A DNA stretch of 31,886 bases from a virus. The first letter of the stretch is position 1; each line of letters begins with the position of its first letter. This document shows, one piece after another, positions 29,732 through 31,886 of the stretch. The position numbers and the translations under genes were made by a program. The notes beneath the pieces were generated by a model. That model made no database searches. It worked only from the letters and a program-made list of their open reading frames with translations, and had not been told where the DNA came from. The stretch covers positions 1 through 31,886 of IMG/VR virus record IMGVR_UViG_3300032249_000890, one strand, 5' to 3'.

Positions 29732-31886
29732 TGGATAAATCTATTTTTGAGATTGCCAAGGATAGGATTGATACCTATTCCATAGAAAAGCTGTTTCCAG
29801 GTGGAAAATGGAAAAATAAAGAGTATTGGATAAGATCGCCATTAAGATCGGATTCAAGACCAAATTCTTTTCATATTTCCAAAGATGGAATGTATTACGA
29901 TCATGCTACCAATGAGGGGGGAGATTTTATAGACTTGGTATCTCGGTCTAAAAATATTTCTTTAAAAGAATCCGCTGAATTAATAGCCAACGAAATACAG
30001 ACTAAAGCTCCAAAAAAAACAAAACCAAAAATAGAAAAGGGCAAAGCAATAATTCCTATTCCGGACGATAAATTAAAAACGATTAAAAACTATGTAAGCA
30101 GTGATTTTTTTATAAACGAATTTGGAGATCCTAAATCTTATTTTTCCTATTCGAGAAATAATAAAACTGAATTTGTAGTCGTTCGATTCGAAAAAAATAA
30201 TACTAAACAAACCATCCCTTTTTATTATTCCGAAAAAAATAAATGGGAATCGGGCCGACCATATAGCGATAATTTTCCTATTTTTGGATTGGATGAACTA
30301 CCTAAAAACCCTGACTTACCTGTATTGATTGTCGAGGGAGAAACCTGTGGAATTGTAAATGTAAATGGCTACATAGTTGTATCGTGGTTGGGAGGAAGTC
30401 AAGCGTATGACAAGACAGATTGGTCACCATTAAAAAACAGAAAAGTTGTATTATGGTCTGATCGTGATACTAAGCCAAAATTAGAAAAACATGAACAACC
30501 TGGCATGAAGGCTATGCTAGGAATAAAGGCAATTTTGGGTCATGGTAAAGTATTGGATGTTTACAAATTGTCTGACAAAAAAGATGGTTGGGACATTGCA
30601 GACGCTGAAAAAGAAAAATTAGATTTACTTGAAATTATAAATACTACACCTGAATTTTCAACAGGTAAAACCGAAATAATAAATAATAATAATAAAAATA
30701 TAGAAGAACAGTTTTTTAGATTTCTTGGATACTCGGATGATTTGCACTATTTTTTACTCACAAAGGAGAGAATTGTAGTTAGTATTGCAAGATCCGGATT
30801 TACATCTTCCAAAATTTTACAGCTTGCACCGTTAGCGTTTTGGTCAATCTGTGATTTTGTTTCACCTCATGGGAATATAAAAGTGACACAAGCACAGGAT
30901 TATATTCAAACAAAATCACAAGAAATTGGTAGGTTTGATTCTTTAAAAATTAGAGGGACGGGAGTTTGGAGGGATGAAGAAAAATTTGTCTTAAATACCG
31001 GATCTTGTTTGGAATTTCCTAACGGAAAAAAATTGGAATATCACGAATTTAAAAGTAAATATTTTTATGTTTCAAGTAGTATTACATTCGATGAACTCGG
31101 AGAAAAAGAATCCGATTACGCCGATGGATTGCAATTACAAGGTTTGTTTGATTCTCAAAAATGGGTATCTAAAAAATCTGGTTTGGCATGTTTGGGATGG
31201 TCGTTAATTTCCCCTATGGCTGGGGCATTAACATGGCGTCCTCATATATGGATCGAAGGAAAAAAGGGAACTGGCAAAAGTTACGTTTTAGAAAATCTAA
31301 TGGAAAGACTTTTAGGAAGCTTTGTTTTCAAAGGTTCAGGAGGGTCAACAGAGTCAGCTGTAAGACGATCCGTACGAAATACAGCGTTACCGATAATTTT
31401 GGACGAAATGAAAATTACAGTCAAAAATGACGAAAATAAAATTTATGAAAAACTAAATTTGGCACGTGATGCAAGTAGTGATATTTCAGCGATTAGAGCA
31501 GTGACAGCGAGAGACGGGGGAGTAGATCTTTTTGTAGTACGGTCAATGTTTTGTTTTTCATCCGATCAACCTCCGCAAATTGACCATGCTATAGATAGTA
31601 GAATACTGAGAGCAGAATTGAAAAGCGTTCCGAATGAAGAACTTGCCGAGTTTACAAAAAACAAAAAAAGGGATTCTAAAGTTTGGATTAATTGCTTAAA
31701 AAACCCTGAAAAATTCAGAAAAAGAATGTTTAATCGAATTGAACGAATAACAAAAGACATTCAATTTTTATCAGAATATTTTTTGAGTATTACGGGAAAT
31801 CAAAGGGAAGCTGACAATTGGAGTCCGATTATTGCGTCTATATGGCATCTTACTAATGACAATGAAATACAAAATAGCAAAGAAGG
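29731..31886 (+). CDS. primase-helicase, 3' end missing
   Basis: An uninterrupted frame from GTG 29731 to the window edge (718 codons visible). N-terminal WIRSPLRSDSRPNSFHISKDGMYYDHATNEGGDFIDLV resembles the DnaG-type zinc domain, but the cysteines are missing. TOPRIM features follow: PVLIVEGET (about 198-206) and VVLWSDRDT (about 240-248). A helicase/ATPase part begins near 500: WIEGKKGTGKSYV Walker A (about 506-518) and LPIILDEMK Walker B (about 553-561), then a conserved Arg/Gln-rich region with SSDQPPQIDHA. It probably primes and unwinds at the phage origin. The alternative start, a downstream ATG at about 29888, would lose the N-terminal domain. Confidence 0.9.
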   Translation, partial: MDKSIFEIAKDRIDTYSIEKLFPGGKWKNKEYWIRSPLRSDSRPNSFHISKDGMYYDHATNEGGDFIDLVSRSKNISLKESAELIANEIQTKAPKKTKPKIEKGKAIIPIPDDKLKTIKNYVSSDFFINEFGDPKSYFSYSRNNKTEFVVVRFEKNNTKQTIPFYYSEKNKWESGRPYSDNFPIFGLDELPKNPDLPVLIVEGETCGIVNVNGYIVVSWLGGSQAYDKTDWSPLKNRKVVLWSDRDTKPKLEKHEQPGMKAMLGIKAILGHGKVLDVYKLSDKKDGWDIADAEKEKLDLLEIINTTPEFSTGKTEIINNNNKNIEEQFFRFLGYSDDLHYFLLTKERIVVSIARSGFTSSKILQLAPLAFWSICDFVSPHGNIKVTQAQDYIQTKSQEIGRFDSLKIRGTGVWRDEEKFVLNTGSCLEFPNGKKLEYHEFKSKYFYVSSSITFDELGEKESDYADGLQLQGLFDSQKWVSKKSGLACLGWSLISPMAGALTWRPHIWIEGKKGTGKSYVLENLMERLLGSFVFKGSGGSTESAVRRSVRNTALPIILDEMKITVKNDENKIYEKLNLARDASSDISAIRAVTARDGGVDLFVVRSMFCFSSDQPPQIDHAIDSRILRAELKSVPNEELAEFTKNKKRDSKVWINCLKNPEKFRKRMFNRIERITKDIQFLSEYFLSITGNQREADNWSPIIASIWHLTNDNEIQNSKE

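Larger units (their letters stand above)
1..31886 (+). repeat. dispersed polar heptamer family
   Basis: GTGATAC (about 21 copies, including 363, 2545, 3098, 11128, 16468, 20367, 28818, 30464) has no GTATCAC counterpart that I could find. GTATTAC (about 25) outnumbers GTAATAC (2-3), GTATGAC (about 13) outnumbers GTCATAC (about 2), and GAGATAC (about 15) outnumbers GTATCTC (5). The bias holds for genes on both strands. Counts were made by eye. Confidence 0.6.

Noticed and set aside
1-31886. Search for tRNA genes, integrase, attachment site and ParA
   Set aside because: None could be supported from the sequence; absence in this window does not exclude them elsewhere in the genome.

Overview
The window looks like part of an AT-rich (about one-third G+C by eye), tailed, contractile-tailed (myovirus-type) phage or plasmid-like prophage. 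I see no rRNA, tRNA, integrase, transposase or host housekeeping genes. The host cannot be proved from the sequence. Low G+C, poly-A-rich leaders and general style would fit a spirochaete such as Leptospira, but that is inference only.

Left edge (1-1802, + strand): the 3' part of a lambda-exonuclease/YqaJ-type nuclease, then a RecT-type annealing protein. Together they form a two-gene recombination module. Its end meets the end of the late operon tail to tail, the two stop codons sharing one TTAA.

Late operon (21656 down to 1799, - strand): an almost gap-free structural operon. Read in transcription order it has a lambda-type head block (small and large terminase, gpW-like joiner, portal, S49 protease with a nested scaffold, decoration protein, major capsid, FI/FII-like connectors). 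A Mu-type contractile tail block follows (terminator, sheath, tube, chaperone with a T-TTT-TTC -1 frameshift site, tape measure, gpN-like, hub, spike, gp46, baseplate J, gp48, fibre, two end genes). The frameshift product and the nested scaffold are both read directly from the sequence.

Control region (21657-22496): about 840 bases without a convincing gene. It has roughly ten copies of an 8-base iteron (consensus GKMTAGTT) in two clusters flanking a very AT-rich (TA)n core. A 13-base direct repeat and a 13-base inverted repeat also flank that core. This is the architecture of a replication origin or partition site; because it lies just upstream of the terminase genes it could also hold cos.

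Right arm (22497-31886, mainly + strand): small membrane proteins (holin candidates), one lone - strand four-helix membrane gene behind its own operator-like inverted repeat, a C39-like cysteine peptidase (endolysin candidate), a ribbon-helix-helix protein, DUF3310, ThyX thymidylate synthase, a run of tiny overlapping unknown genes, a C5-methyltransferase-like protein, a probable single-protein spanin, a second small DNA-binding candidate, and a large primase-helicase that runs off the right edge. The primase-helicase and several genes under 60 codons are added here from direct reading.

Across the whole window a family of 7-base words (GTGATAC, GTATTAC, GTATGAC, GAGATAC) is strongly over-represented on the + strand and rare as the reverse complement, whichever way the genes run. 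Together with the iteron region this is the most unusual signal I can see.
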